A stretch of DNA of 64,000 bases from Ceratodon purpureus (GCA_014871385.1 CM026426.1:16740183-16804182); one strand, 5' to 3'. Positions 1-11,739 are shown, counted from the stretch's first letter. Program-made: numbers and translations. Notes: generated from the sequence alone by a model not told the origin.

Positions 1-369
1 GGATCTCGTGAGGACCATTGTTATCTAAAAGAGATGAGTGATGTAAGAGAAAGGGAGGGCGTTACAACCGGGAAATGGACAAGGAGTTTGGAGGATGTAG
101 AGAGTTGCTGCAAGAGAGGGACATGGAGTATGGAGAAGGAAATGGCGAATGGAGTTGGGAGCAAGCACCGTATCCACTTCAATCATCTACCAAGTGAGCG
201 CGAGCCACTATGACCAAGCAGTGAGCTATCAGTCTACAGCTTATGCACCTTACCAACACTGAATCCTATCGATGTTCCGCTCATTACACAACCACTTACC
301 ACTGCAAAACCTTATCTCTCAACAATTGCTGCAATTGAAAAGGACACCGCAAGTAACCACGAGCAAGCA
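1..369. other. no gene seen
   Basis: Purine-rich non-repetitive sequence at the window edge. I see no credible coding frame, RNA gene or element end here. Confidence 0.5.
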
Positions 370-640
370 AGAATGCGGTTTGAAAGCAAAATGCGAGAGC
401 AGCATGGTAGAGCAGAATGCTAGAGCAAGGATGCGGTTTGAGAGCTGAATGTGAGAGCTGAATGTGAGAGCAGAATGCTAGAACAGAATGAGAGAGCAGA
501 TAGAATGCGAGAGCAGAATGCAAGATTAGAATGAGAGAACAGAATGCGAGAGGAGAATGCTAGAGCCAGTATGCGAATTAGGTGCAAAAGGGGAGAGCAA
601 ATTGCAAGAGCGAAATGCGAGTGCAGAATGCAAGAGAAAA
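370..640. repeat. degenerate minisatellite GAGAGCAGAATGC
   Basis: A short purine-rich unit close to GAGAGCAGAATGC recurs many times with variable spacing and point changes. The long Ser/His/Leu-rich open frames on the opposite strand are by-products of this repeat and not genes. Confidence 0.7.
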
Positions 641-659
641 ATAAAAGATAAAGGCTGAG

Positions 660-1075
660 GCTCCGGGATTGGCTTATTGCCACGAGCATGGGCTTATGGG
701 CTCGGGCCTCGGCACGGGCCATGGATCACCAGATTCCAAATTTTAAAATTAACGTCCTCGTCCTCTTATGTGTGCTGACTGCGTTGCTTGGTGAAGGGGC
801 CACGCGGCATCGGAGGATGGGGGGGGGGAATCTTTGGCGGGGCCCGGGGGCAAGTGGGAGGGGGAGGGTTCGGGTTTTAATTTCCGCCGGAAGTTGGTGA
901 TGGCAAAAATGAGCTGTTGGATCCGACAGCCCAATTTCGAGAAACACATACATGGGGGAAAGCCATGGTGCTACCCCCGTGATGTCCAAGCCTCCGGTTG
1001 ATGCCCCCATGATACTCATTTTTTGGTATGGCTTGTGTACCGGTTCAAGCCATGGAATGATGGGGATGATCTTTT
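660..1075 (+). repeat. dispersed repeat A, copy 1
   Basis: This segment recurs at 1275-1614 plus 7059-7240, at 32500-32960 and in part at 32961-33240. Shared landmarks in order are a GTCCTCGTCCTCTTATGTG block, a G-rich stretch reading GGGGCCCGGGGGCAAGTGGG, TTGGTGATGGCAAAAATGAG, a GGATCCGACAGC palindrome and a CCATGGTGCTACCCCCGT block. No coding frame is conserved between copies, so it is probably a non-autonomous or non-coding repeat. I do not recognise the family. Confidence 0.75.
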
Positions 1076-1274
1076 TGATAATATACCTTTGTCAAATCAT
1101 AGAAGTACGGTTGGTTTAATAGGATGCTTTGTAAAAGACATACTTGTAGAAGATGAAGCAAGTAATTTATAGAAGGTAATTGACAATCTCATGCCGTGAT
1201 GGTAAACTCAAAAATCAGCATGAGCAAAGTAAAAATGTTAAGTACACATGAGGTATGCAAATATACAAGAGGAG

Positions 1275-1614
1275 AAAAAACATGGCCTCCGACCCGAGGT
1301 GCTGTGCTCCTGTGTAGCCCAGGGGGGGTGGTATAATTAAATTTTTAAATTTCAAGTTGAAGCGAGTCATCATGCGAGACAAGGGATGGAGGCTCAAGGG
1401 TAGGCTGATGGGCAAGGTAGGGGCCGCGGCTCACACTCTGAACCTGATATTAGATTTTAAAAGCATCGTCTTCGTCCTCTTATGTGTGCTGACCAGGTTG
1501 CTTGGTGAAGGGGCCACGCGGCATGGGGGATGGGGGGGGGGGGGGAGGAAATCTTTGGCGGGGCCCGGGGGCAAGTGGGAGGAGGAGGGTTCGGGTTTTC
1601 AATTCCGCCGCAAG
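1275..1614 (+). repeat. repeat A, copy 2, left half (split by transposon)
   Basis: It matches copies 1 and 3 up to CCGCCGCAAG at 1614 and resumes at TTGGTGATGG at 7059. Intact copies read straight across this point, for example at 888-905 and 32810-32828. The 5,444 bp between the halves are therefore an insertion. Confidence 0.8.
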
Positions 1615-1646
1615 CATTAGGCAAGGAACGGGCCCACTAGAAGGCC
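1615..1646 (+). repeat. left terminal inverted repeat of the 5.4-kb element
   Basis: Starts CATTAGG directly after the repeat A sequence CCGCCGCAAG. It pairs imperfectly with the reverse complement of 7027-7058. Confidence 0.65.
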
Positions 1647-1888
1647 TCAAGAACCACAACCTGCCCGATTGATTATCTTGGGTCTACCCGCAAATGAAAA
1701 AGTACAGTACAGGTGGCTGATCATCGTGCAGCTGTACACGAGGGGCTCCATCCGACCTTGCTTTGCGCGCGAAGATCGGATTTCGCGCGTGAACCTTCTT
1801 GACTTCCGTGCCTTCAGTCTTGATTTGTTTTGCCTCGTCAGGGTGTCTGTGCTTTGCTTCAGGCTTTGTGTTTTCGTAGAAGGCAAAG

Positions 1889-3030
1889 ATGAGTCCTCGT
1901 ACCTCAGTTCAATCAATTATTCTCTACAATTCTAAGGATTGTGATGGAAATGATATTCCGACCAAAATAGAGGTGAATTCGTGGGTCACTCTAATGCCAG
2001 AGAAGAGAGGTGGGCATGGGAAGGACGCAAAAAAACATGGTTCCACAAGTGTGGTTGGCGCATACAAAGCAAAGATTGTCCAATTCAGGATGACCGGTGG
2101 AGCTCTTTCTGGTGTTCGTGTGCAACACGCCTACATGTTTCGACAGCTTGACCTCGACCCATCAGTACCGCTTTTGGGAGCTCAGTGTAATTGTAAGAAT
2201 TAAATTTCTATCTCCAATTCTACTAATGTTTCAAGATTTGTGCATGCTCTTAATTATATTGGTTGTGACTGAACGAATTGTGCTTTGTCAACTCAACAGA
2301 TTTGTATCTTTCCAATTACTTTGATTGGATCAACCCTAAGTCCATTTTGGGAGTTATCGTTGTTTTGCATGCTGAGATTGGGGAGTTTACAAGAGGGAAC
2401 CCATCGCACAAGGAACTGCTTGAAAGTAGTGTCTTTTTCTACAGTGCGCGTTACATTCCACGAGCTGCGCAGCAGAGTTTTGGCCAAGTTATTCCAATTC
2501 CGCTCCCTGATTTTAGTTCACATGATTGGCCGTTACCCGACATGTCTACAACGGAGTCTTTCAGAGCGAAATTTCGGCTTGACTTTCAGAGCGCTATGCG
2601 GCCAACTACCGGATCCAAGCACACTCGTGAAGACATCGTGAAGACAGTTGTGCATAGAGATTCTTTAAGATTCCGATATCACATTGGTCGATCAACTTTG
2701 TATGCCAATTTTGTTTACAACAGGTTCAAGAGATGTGCGTCAAATATGAGCTGGGAGGCAATAGATCAGCATGAGGCCGTGGAAATGGTGACTATACTTT
2801 ACGAGCTAGAGGGAAGAAGATTCAACCTCGAGGTGGGTGTCAAATGGACATTCTCTGATGTTCGTCAAGAGATTACCTTTCAAACAGAATTGCCATTAGA
2901 CAACGAGTATGAATTTTGGATTGTCAAAGCAGATGGAAAAGCTTCTAAAGTTAATACCAGGAATGAAAAAAAGCAGATAGTTGAAACTGTTTTACAACCA
3001 AAATTCTTACGTTTAGTTCCTAGAATGTAA
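1889..3030 (+). CDS. BAH-domain protein, two exons
   Basis: Predicted 344-residue protein from exons 1889-2192 and 2300-3030. The 107-bp intron starts GTAAGA and ends CAACAG. Joining restores one frame (304 + 731 nt). Residues about 30-150 read like a bromo-adjacent homology domain: an opening SWVTLMPE strand, then YKAKIVQF, then MFRQLDLD, and after the splice LYLSNYFDWINPKSILG, which matches the ELFLSnhfDviP..sI.Gk pattern, with VFFYSARY as the last strand. BAH domains bind nucleosomes or modified histone tails. The C-terminal 190 residues are not recognised. The stop lies 6 bp from the stop of the convergent transposase gene. I infer a chromatin-targeting or accessory role for the transposon. 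A captured host BAH gene is the alternative. Confidence 0.6.
2193..2299 (+). other. intron of the BAH gene
   Basis: Donor ATT|GTAAGA, acceptor CAACAG|AT. The splice falls inside the predicted BAH fold and joins codon phase 1 to phase 1. The intron is AT-rich with in-frame stops. Confidence 0.65.
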
Positions 3031-3036
3031 AGTGAC

Positions 3037-6000
3037 CTAGGTGATACTAGGCTCCTCTAGGGTCTCCTGAGGTAGAGGATTGGATGGATTTGGAACCCAC
3101 CTGGAGCCAACCCGAGTGCACTTAGATCTCCAAATTGCACTATGAGCAGCAGCACTGGAACTAAGAGAAGTCTCCCTCCGTTTCTGTATAATGGCCTCTA
3201 CTGCAAGTGTTTCAGCAATTGGTACAACAATAGTAGTTTCTTTGTTTCTAAACCTGTGAGAAATTATTCTATACCAATGCTGGTAAGTTTGTACTAATGG
3301 GCTTTTTTTTCTTGATCCACCTGAGTGTTGCGTATGCCTTTGATACGCAGTCTTTGCTGCATGATGCGAATTCTCCATCCCTTGGCAGCTCCAGATAGCT
3401 AGACTCCCATACCGTTCCAAAAAATAGACGCAATGCCTTACAATCACATGCTGCGAATACACCATGTTATATTAGTATTTTCTCATGATCAGTGTGGAGT
3501 TGCAATCACATGCTGGAAAACTTTAACTGGTTATTGTATTCCAGCATCAAAACTATGTAGAATCGTGATTGCACATTGTAAGTTTATCAAATTGTTACAC
3601 CTGCTTTGTCCTGTAAGTCATGGAATTATCCTCATAAGAAGAACTCCACGACAGGCTCAGGATTATATCAGGGTCCACTTTTTAGTTGCATCTCGTACCC
3701 TTACCACTTACTCGTACCCCTTGGGTTTTGCTTATCTCATGGACTAGACATGGTGACCAGTCAAAGTAACGTACCATATAATGAGTGACGTTTCCTTCTC
3801 CGAAACACTTTATATACAGGGCTCCCCACTTTTTGATTTTGGTTTGGAAGTCTGCTACGGATTGTTCTTCTGATAATCGAAGCCCAGTGAAGTATGGTCT
3901 TAAATTATCAAAGGCCTTCCACATTTCTAGGCGATCGCATTTATTTTGTCCCCTGTTCAAGTTATTCTTCTTTGCGTTTACAACATCGACATAAAGAGGT
4001 CTAGGAGGGATCACTGTTGGATTTGGTTTGAACAACTTCAAGGCATGAACACCACTGAACGATGGTTTGTTTGGTACGTTATTAGATTTCCCAGAGAGTT
4101 CGGAATCCTTGAATATGACTACGTTCCCTCCATGCGCACCAGTGAGTGAAACAACCTTCTGCATTTCCTCAACAGCTGTTTTTTTCAAGCTTTCATCTCG
4201 CAGTGTCCAAATGTGGATGAAGTGAAGGTGAACTATCTTTTCTATAATTCGATTTAGGCCATGTAGTGTACAGATGTGGACTCGATCCATGGGAATAGCA
4301 AGTATTGGTTTCCAGCGTGCACATGTTGCAACTCCAGTGAGTGGCTTTGCATCCACTGTATCCGTAAACAGACCTCCATTCCATTTGAATTGCCGAGATG
4401 ATTTTGCCGAGATAGCCTGCGCTTCGGTCCCAACAATTGCCTTGACTCTCTCTTGATTGCAGTAGATACAGGAATGCAAACTATTGGCTCCTAACTTGAG
4501 GCCGTACATACATTTGATCGTCTTCATGTCCGCAGCCATATGCCATTCTACAGAGAAAGATCCAACTGACGGAACTTCTAGCAACTGCCCCATTTCTTGT
4601 GCCTTAATTAGTGCTGGGATTTTGGTTTTAGAGAAAACCCACTCTAGAATCTCGTGTGTTTCACGTGGTACCTGGAATGATGCAATTGGCCAGATTTCTC
4701 GTTCTGATTGAACAGAGAAATATTTCTCGCTACTAGGATGTATTCTGGAATCAAGAGCACGATTCATGAGGGTCAACGATACCCGCTCCATCTTCTGCTC
4801 ACGTACAACTTCGGCTTCATCTAGGTTCAAAACGAAGATCAGAGGCCGGCCTTCAACTTCTGGAACACGACATGCAACATTATAAGTATTGATAATTGCA
4901 TATCTGCAACAAAGTGGAATCAATTTGTAACTTTCAATACATCATACAACTTTATCACGCATCAACTATCAAGTCGAATTTTATGTAAATAATCACAGGT
5001 CGACCCGGACTGATGTATGAGCCTTTTTACAACCTTACTGCTTGAACTTCTTCGTGATCTCAGTAGTGTACTTGCCATGGTGGAAAGCTGTCTCTATCAT
5101 CACTCACTCATCATGGTTGGGTTCTCAGAAAAACTACAAATGAAAACTGCAGTGTGATTTTCCATATTCAACATACCTTCCGGAGTGATGTTGTATAACT
5201 CGACCATCGTACGCTGAACTTGTTCGACATCCACGAACAACGAATTCATCTCATTTAATGCAACTTTAACAGGTTCTTTTGTTTTTGATTTCGTCGACGC
5301 TTCTACTTCGAGATTGTCGCAAATAGAGTAATACTCTCCCACATATTCGCTCAAATTCAAATTCAGCATCTGCCTTGCAAGTGATACTTGGTGGGGGTTG
5401 GGTAAACAACCGATTCTGAGGCCCTTTCCTGCAACGTTAACTGCACCTTTGAACTGCTTGTAGATCGCCTTGAATCCATCATGAGTGATACCATTGCGAT
5501 CCATGGTTTCGCATACATCTGATGGCTTCACGTTGGATCCAATCCGTTCGAGGTAGTGGTTTGCCATTCTAACTCCCACAGCATTCATCTTAGCTGACTT
5601 GCACATTGCGGTGACTTCTGCTGTCGACAACATTGATGCAAGAATCTTTCCAGTCTCCAATTGTGTTGTTTCGTCTCCACAAAGACGTTGTCGGCTACCA
5701 AAGTTCTCGTTTCTATTCTGAATCTCTGTCACGGTTGCTGGAAGCAGAATTCTTCTTGCTAATCGTAAGCATCTTTTTGCTTGTCCACCGCTCGGTGCCA
5801 GAGTGTGGACATCTCGCCTAGGCCGAACAATGCTACGGTATCCAAATGGCGTTCTAACTATTTTTTCTAATCTAATTTCACGACGCTTTAGCATTGCTTT
5901 TGTTCTCCTCAATTCAGCCGAAATCAAATTTAGTTTCTCATTCTGCTCCTCTTTTAAATTCTCAATCTCTATCCAAAAATCGATTTCTAATTGGAGGCGA

Positions 6001-6575
6001 CTGTCTTCAATTTCAGTGGCACTAGCATTTAGGCGTCTCATTTCCTCTTCGTAGGAAATTTTAGATCCTTCCAAATTGTCCTGAAGTTTCTTAATCTCAG
6101 TTTTCAATGTCTGAATTTGTGATAGCATCGTTGTATTCAACTTTTGCAATTCCTCTCTTTCATTTGCCTCGACTCTCGTGAATTGTAATAGACGGTCTCT
6201 CTCTTCTGTGGTACTCATAACTTCTTGGAGTTTCTCACGTAAGGTTTGAATCTCTCTCTGTGACTCATCTAACTTAAACTGCAGTATGTTATCAGCAGTG
6301 CAAAGGCTTTCAATATATCCTAATAGTCCATTTTTTCCATCCCCTATGAACTCTAAGAATTCACTCACTGTACGAAATCCAGGACGTGCACATGATCCAG
6401 GATGTTGCGGATAGATTCTTCCATCAACCCATAGGTCGATATTGGTTGCTCCTTCGTCTCGCATATAGCTGAATTGCGCTTTCGGAGTCTGCTCATGAAT
6501 TGGAAGACTTCGATTGATTAGAGGAGCATATTTATGACCAATAGTTGGAGATAGTTTGTTACCACGACTTGCCAT
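3037..6575 (-). CDS. putative DDE-like transposase, four exons
   Basis: Reconstructed 996-residue protein from exons 6575-5177, 5087-5039, 4903-3775 and 3450-3037. Donors are AAG|GTATGT, CA|GTAAGG and ATG|GTACGT; acceptors are GAGACAG, GTTGCAG and TTCGCAG. All phases match and the total is 2,991 nt. Residues about 95-245 form a long coiled coil. Exon 3 holds WHMAADMKTIK with an Asp near residue 608, then a CxxC pair in SCIYC near 628-631, then a HICTLHGLNRIIEKI helix. The third splice joins VTHYM to HVIVRHCVYFLERYGSL and WSCQGMEN, a C-terminal motif typical of large uncharacterised transposase-like families. I infer an RNase-H-fold transposase but could not place all three acidic residues. 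An alternative third donor, CGA|GTAAGT at 3711, also keeps frame but breaks the motif. Confidence 0.6.
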
Positions 6576-7026
6576 TTTTTAAACCTATCAGATAATATCA
6601 CTTGCATCAACGCACAGTTCACGAGCACAATGAGAGCGACAACAAGATACTCAAGAAGACACCGAAGAAGACAAAGAATACTCTCCAGGACATGCGCAAA
6701 AGACATGCATGTCTGATCAAGAGGCCCAATGGCCCAAGTCCATTTCGGAAGGCGCGAATGAAAAAGCGGGAACTGCATATCAGTGAAATTGCATACGCAT
6801 TTGGCGCGCATTTCTGGCGCGCATTTATTGAGGCGCGCATATGTGGCACAATCATTGATGAGTCACCAGCTGAGTGAGCACTGTACTTGAGTACATCATG
6901 GGCAAGACGCGATAATTTTCAACTGCAGCCACACATCTGAGGCAATCAAAACCGTCAAAGATCGTAGTTGTGCTGCCCGCAATGGTTACAGACCCTTTTC
7001 TTGCTTGGATATTTGCAAACGCAAGC
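6576..7026. promoter_or_regulatory. upstream region of the transposase gene
   Basis: Non-coding interval between the transposase start and the right end. It contains several GGCGCGCAT repeats (about 6790-6840) that may be subterminal binding sites. No clear TATA box. Confidence 0.3.
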
Positions 7027-7058
7027 GGCCTTCCACAGGGTCCAATCCTTTCCTAATG
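7027..7058 (-). repeat. right terminal inverted repeat of the 5.4-kb element
   Basis: Ends CCTAATG immediately before the repeat A sequence TTGGTGATGG. Its reverse complement starts CATTAGG like the left end. Confidence 0.65.
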
Positions 7059-7240
7059 TTGGTGATGGCAAAAATGAGCTGTTGAATCCGACAGCCCAAT
7101 TTCGAGAAACACATACACGGGGGAAAGCCATGGTGCTACCCCCGTGATGTCCAAACCCCCGGTTGATGCCCCCATGATACTCATTTTTGGGTATGGCTTG
7201 TGTACCGGTTCAAGCCATGGAATGATGGGGAATTCATATT
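7059..7240 (+). repeat. repeat A, copy 2, right half
   Basis: Continues repeat A from the interruption at 1614. It has the motif GCTGTTGAATCCGACAGC at about 7079 and the tail ATGGCTTGTGTACCGGTTC shared with copy 1 at 1026-1044. Confidence 0.75.
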
Positions 7241-7543
7241 TTGAGTCCTGTTGAAATATGTAGAAAATGTGCAATCAACAAGTATATTTTATTAAGACAC
7301 TCAACGGTACAAGACACTTTGGTCAAGAACAAAGGTGACTCAGCTACGCCTTAACCAGCGATCCGTCAAACTTTCTAGCTCGGACAGGACTAAGTCTTGC
7401 TACCCACTTCAAAACATCCGTATAAGACTGTGGCCTTGTAGGTTGATCCATCAATGGATTAGCCTGCATCCACTGCTTGATAGACTAATCTGAGAAGTAT
7501 TCCTGCATCCTCGTTCCGCCTGAAGACAACGACAGTGTTGGCC
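7241..7543. other. no gene seen
   Basis: Non-repetitive spacer downstream of repeat A. It contains the 3' side of the minus-strand pseudogene but no conserved frame. Confidence 0.4.
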
Positions 7544-10164
7544 TCAAGGATGATCCAAGTTTGAAAGCTCTATGGACCTCGTCTCTAGCTGCGGGGAGTT
7601 GTCCTTCCTCTGGCGTTTCTTCTGAGCAGAGTCCTTTGCAATTGCGATTCCGGATTTCGATGAAAGGGGCCCTCGCTTTTGCTTCCTTGCTGACCTCTCC
7701 TCGGCGTGAGTGGATGTAGACACTGCTTGGTTGGCTTTCTCCGGCTCATCGGTAGGAATACTTTGCTCAAGCTCTTCATCCGCTTCATCGCTCTGCTTCT
7801 CATCTCCATCTCGTTTCTTAGTATGCTCCTCCTTCACATCCTTCTCCTCGATTGTCACGAATGTCTTTGGACACTCTAGGTACCAGCAGCCCTCTTTCAA
7901 ATGGCCACTATTGAAATTCTTCCGCTGAGTGGGTGTATATGAACTCTGGACTCATGTTCTCTAACCAATTTGCCCATGCAGCTGGTATTGTGTCAATGAC
8001 GCCCAGGGGAATGAGTTCCCTCTTGAAGTATCGAAACAGTAGTCGCCTCCATGCCAAGTCCGTGCCTAACTGTGCATTAAACGGAAATGACTTCAAGTAC
8101 GGAGTGTTCCCCGTAAAGAATGCACCGTACGCCTTCTCCCAAAGCAAGACGCGCCACTTGTCAAGGTAATACGGTATGGGTTGGTGGATGGGCCGTCTCT
8201 TAGGCAGCACGGGTGTTTGATCTTCCGAACATGCACTTGCTGCTTCCTCCTGGCGAATAATACCTAGCCAAGACTGGCACTCCTCCTCGGCCGTCTCTCC
8301 GAGCTCATTGAAAGTTACAAAAATAGTGATTAAAACCTCATTGTATCAAGGCAAAATTATTTTACGAAGGAGCAAATTTGAGAAACTTACAGATGCCTAG
8401 AAAGCAGCTCATGAACTTGAGGAAATCACATAATAGACTCAAGAACCAACCTAAGTTCTAACCATTTCCCCCAAAACTAGAATGCAAAAAAGGAGCTGTC
8501 AGATCCGACAGTCCAAAATTCAATCTCATGACTTGAAAGAACTTACAAATTTGTAACCAATTAGGCAAAAACACGTGGGGATATTGGACACGACCACGTG
8601 GTCAACTCTTACAATATTTTACAAGGCTCTGATGAAAGTCTGTATACTACATATGGATGTACACTTACCTGTATCATGAATTTCGGCCCGTTGCTGGGGT
8701 TGGCGACGGCCTTCTCCTTGTTAAACTTTGTCTGCAGTGTTTTCCGTGCTTCCTTCACTGCCTTGTCGACTGCGGCTTTCATCTTCACACCAGTATCATC
8801 ACCAGGGTGATCACTGATCCACAGTTGTGTTGTTTCCTCTACAATTCAAGCTAGGGATGCCTATATTCCAATTGGGAAACACGTTAATTATTATGAAATA
8901 TTGAGGTTTAAATGAGCAGAATAGAGCTTACTCCGCGTAGGGATAACTTACACTGTGCAAGAACGATACAAAAACCTCTTGTGGCATTGAAGTCCACCCT
9001 GTTTCCGGATCACCCTGCATCGCTGCTAAAGCTCTAGCGGAAGAATATTGTTCTTCTCAAGCTCCTCAACCGACATTTTCCCGTAGGTCTGAATCTTATG
9101 GAGAGTATGCGGCAGCCTCTCATTTACATAAGCGTCCCCGTTTGCCCTAGACATAGCATAATGCAACAAAATTTGTCATGATTGATCATTTACACATTAC
9201 TTGTAGGATTCAAATCGGACAAGGTATAGCAATTTCCAAATTCAAATTTGCAGTTTTAAGTTGAATCCAATGCACTTCACTTACTTGTTGATGGCGTGCA
9301 TTGTCGTGAGGAGTGCCTCGCGGCTTCCCTTCACGTCAAGCACTATGCAATCTGGCCTACCGTTCCTCGTAGCCCACTCAAGATCGCCTCAATGCTCTTC
9401 TTCAATATATGCCTTCCACGCACGAGTACGGTGATTCCCATCGAAGACGTAGAACATCCTCTTTGAAAGAGCCTGCGTCTCCTCGTGCTTGGCTAGCTCC
9501 TTCTCAAAAGCCTCGTCTAACGCCAACCATACTGGACACCAATTTGCCTTCGTCTTCTCAGTAACATACGTTGTTTTGCCCTTGTCTCATGTGTCAGCTA
9601 CATAAAACGCAGCTGAGCACGGTCGTATGCCATTAAAGAATTTGCCTTGCAACTTGAGCACATCACTAGCCATTGCAGGACGAACGAATTCGCAAGGCAA
9701 TAAACAATACAACGGAATACGAAGCATAGAGAACTCCTCAGGCTTCCTCTGCATCTTCAGAATCGCGCCATACGGATCCGGCTTCATCTCCTTCCAAATC
9801 TGCCTAAGCGCTTCCAAAAATGTGATCTTCGCAGCTACCCTCTGTGAGTTTCCTCAAATACTGCGCCTCCGTACGCCGAAGCTTCGACCCCGCGAACTCC
9901 CTCCTCGACCTCATCATCGTCGCTTGTAACAACCCTTTTATTGGCTCCTGCGGCCGCTCTTGACGAAACCCTAGTACCTTCAAACGGCAGATCGTCCTCC
10001 TCTTCTCCCTCTGACCCTCCCATTTCTGCATCCACATCTCTTGGCGAAAAACCTGGCTGTTCGTTCATTTGCATCTCAAGATCGCCTATCTTGTCCAGCA
10101 CATCGCGGATACTTCCCAAAACTTCGTCCGCCATAATGCTCACAGTAGCTCCCTGAACCTGCAA
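7544..10164 (-). pseudogene. decayed multi-exon gene with ParB-like DGNHR motif
   Basis: Reading the minus strand, coding-like blocks run in order. First is an acidic N-terminal block from MADEVLGSIRDVLDKIGDLE, then an ITFLEALRQIWKEMKPDP block, then FYVFDGNHRTRAW at about 9450-9410, which resembles the DGxHR catalytic loop of ParB/sulfiredoxin-like domains. A block ending GTAAGT follows, then a KAAVDKAVKEARKT exon with donor CAG|GTAAGT at 8668, then an exon with YYLDKWRVLLWEKAYGAFF, and finally a Lys/Glu-rich tail. At least three frame changes (near 9820, 9370 and 7905) and several stops break it. I do not know its function. The ParB-like call rests on one motif. The Lys-rich frame at 11059-11397 may be its first exon. 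Confidence 0.4.
8461..8530 (-). repeat. single inverted copy of the 118-bp repeat
   Basis: Reverse complement of the unit arrayed at 13821-14348: it carries AAAACTAGAATGCAAAAA, then GCTGTCAGATCCGACAG, then CAAAATTCAATCTCATGA. It lies between exons of the minus-strand pseudogene. Confidence 0.6.
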
Positions 10165-10299
10165 GATTTACAAGATGTCCCTCAATCTTATCTCAACCAC
10201 TAAAATGCTTGACATCAAACCACTCACAATTGTCCAGATCTATCACTTCGTGTACGATACTGATTAATCATGAAGGAGATTATTTGCTCTATTCTACCT

Positions 10300-10800
10300 C
10301 CTTCTACTAACATTAAATCTCATGCCTAGCCTCTCGACCCACATACCTGATTGTACACCCTTCCTCCACCTGACCAAAGTGCCACACCTACGACAAACCC
10401 AACCCAAACTCTTGCATCCAACAACTCCATATTTCCAGTATGCCTCAACGCACAAACTCTCGCCTACACCTAGATCCACGCATTCACTGAAACTACTTGA
10501 CACAAGCACCGCGCTTCACACTTACCGACACATTTGCATACTCACATCACCTACTCACCTCACCCTTGACACCATCACCGACACATGCACTCCACAACCA
10601 CACACACTCGCCTTCACCTCGCAGCCACTCCTCACCACACACTCACGAAAAGACTCAGAAGGTGTCCTCACACCTTCCTTATCCCACCGCACCTGCCACT
10701 TGCATTGACACCTTGCATTCCATCCACCGCACCTGCCACTTGCATTGACACCTTGCATTCCATCCACTTGCATGCTCGACCAATCATCTAGTTTCATTTC
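10300..10800. repeat. pyrimidine-rich low-complexity tract with a 40-bp tandem duplication
   Basis: The plus strand is strongly C/A/T-rich and the minus strand purine-rich. Within it, 10684-10767 is a 40-bp unit repeated twice, starting CCACCGCACCTGCCACTTGC. The open frames on both strands look like composition artefacts. Confidence 0.6.
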
Positions 10801-11058
10801 ATCAAGTCGTGGCCCCGCCTGCCCACTTGGTCGGGGAAACGGTCCCGCCTCCACTCCAATTCTCCCATGATTATCTTTCATAAACCGAATTGAATGGCAC
10901 TTAACCATTTGACCGCTTAAGGCCATTACATTGTAAAGTCTGAATCCAACTTAGTAACCAACAATGATGGACGTCACTGTCGACGCTACAGTTGAATTAT
11001 AGACTGCAACACAGGAAATTCTCAAGTACGTACCAAGTTAGAAGACTGAATGGCTTAC

Positions 11059-11397
11059 ATCGGATATCGCTTCCTCTTCAAGTGTCATATCGTGTAGGTC
11101 GTGAACCACCTTGTCTGCAACGTCCGCCGACAGTGGAAGTTCATAGAGAATGGCAGGGCCGCTTAGGTCAATGCGAGATTCTCTTGTATTTGAGCTTGGA
11201 CACCCTTCAGCGCTTAATTTCCGTTTCTTCTGATTGGGGCTCACTAAACGACTACCTCTCCTCTTCCTATAGTTCTTCCTGTCGGTCAAGTTGGACTTCA
11301 CTTTCCTCCTTTTTTTAGGCTTCTCCATACCCTTCTGCTTCTCCATACGATTGTCCCATCCCGGGTTGGACGAGGAGCTGTACATTGGCAGTGACAA
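11059..11397 (-). CDS. possible Lys/Arg-rich first exon of an unknown gene
   Basis: An ATG-initiated frame with a basic nuclear-localisation-like stretch (KPKKRRKVK, residues about 27-35) followed by an acidic helical segment. It ends at a good donor, GAT|GTAAGC, at 11058. It may be the first exon of the decayed minus-strand gene at 7544-10164 but I cannot prove the join. No known domain. Confidence 0.3.
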
Positions 11398-11739
11398 AGA
11401 GCACGAAGACGAAGATACGATGGGACTAACCTGTCTTGTTTCTATTTGGCAACTTCACCATAACATCACGGCCGCAGCTTCCAAATAAAACGTCCCACGG
11501 GTATGAGAGTAGAATCTCCGATTCCCAAATTATGACGGCTGCATAGTAAAGCCAATTAAATACACGTCTTTCACAGTTGTTACTAGGCTTTAAATGCAGA
11601 GCTCCATACCCTACGTATAGCGTGACTGTATGAAGTGATGCTTAAGTTGTCTAATGGTGGTCGACACGCTTCATAGTCACACTTTTTTCATCTTCAGGAA
11701 CGCTCTTCTCCAACGTCTCCCCTTGCTTTGTTTTGCGAT

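Larger units (their letters stand above)
1615..7058. mobile_element. 5.4-kb DNA transposon with BAH gene and DDE-like transposase
   Basis: The insertion is bounded by imperfect inverted repeats of about 32 bp. The left end reads CATTAGGCAAGGAACGGG and the right end, reverse-complemented, reads CATTAGGAAAGGATTGGA; both continue to GAAGGCC or AAGGCC. Flanking repeat A is continuous once the insert is removed, which fixes both ends. No target duplication is evident. It holds two convergent spliced genes, a BAH-domain protein (1889-3030) and a 996-residue putative transposase (6575-3037), and little else. Both reading frames are intact after splicing, so it may be recent. I cannot assign it to a named superfamily. 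The transposase layout resembles large uncharacterised eukaryotic transposases in the KDZ/Plavaka style, but that is inference. Confidence 0.75.

Noticed and set aside
296-722. Ser/His/Leu-rich minus-strand ORFs
   Set aside because: Complement of a purine-rich minisatellite; the coding-like pattern is only the repeat.
1611-7062. Target-site duplication for the 5.4-kb element
   Set aside because: Flanks CCGCAAG and TTGGTGA share no duplication. Intact repeat A copies show a simple AAG|TTG join, so I report no duplication rather than force one.
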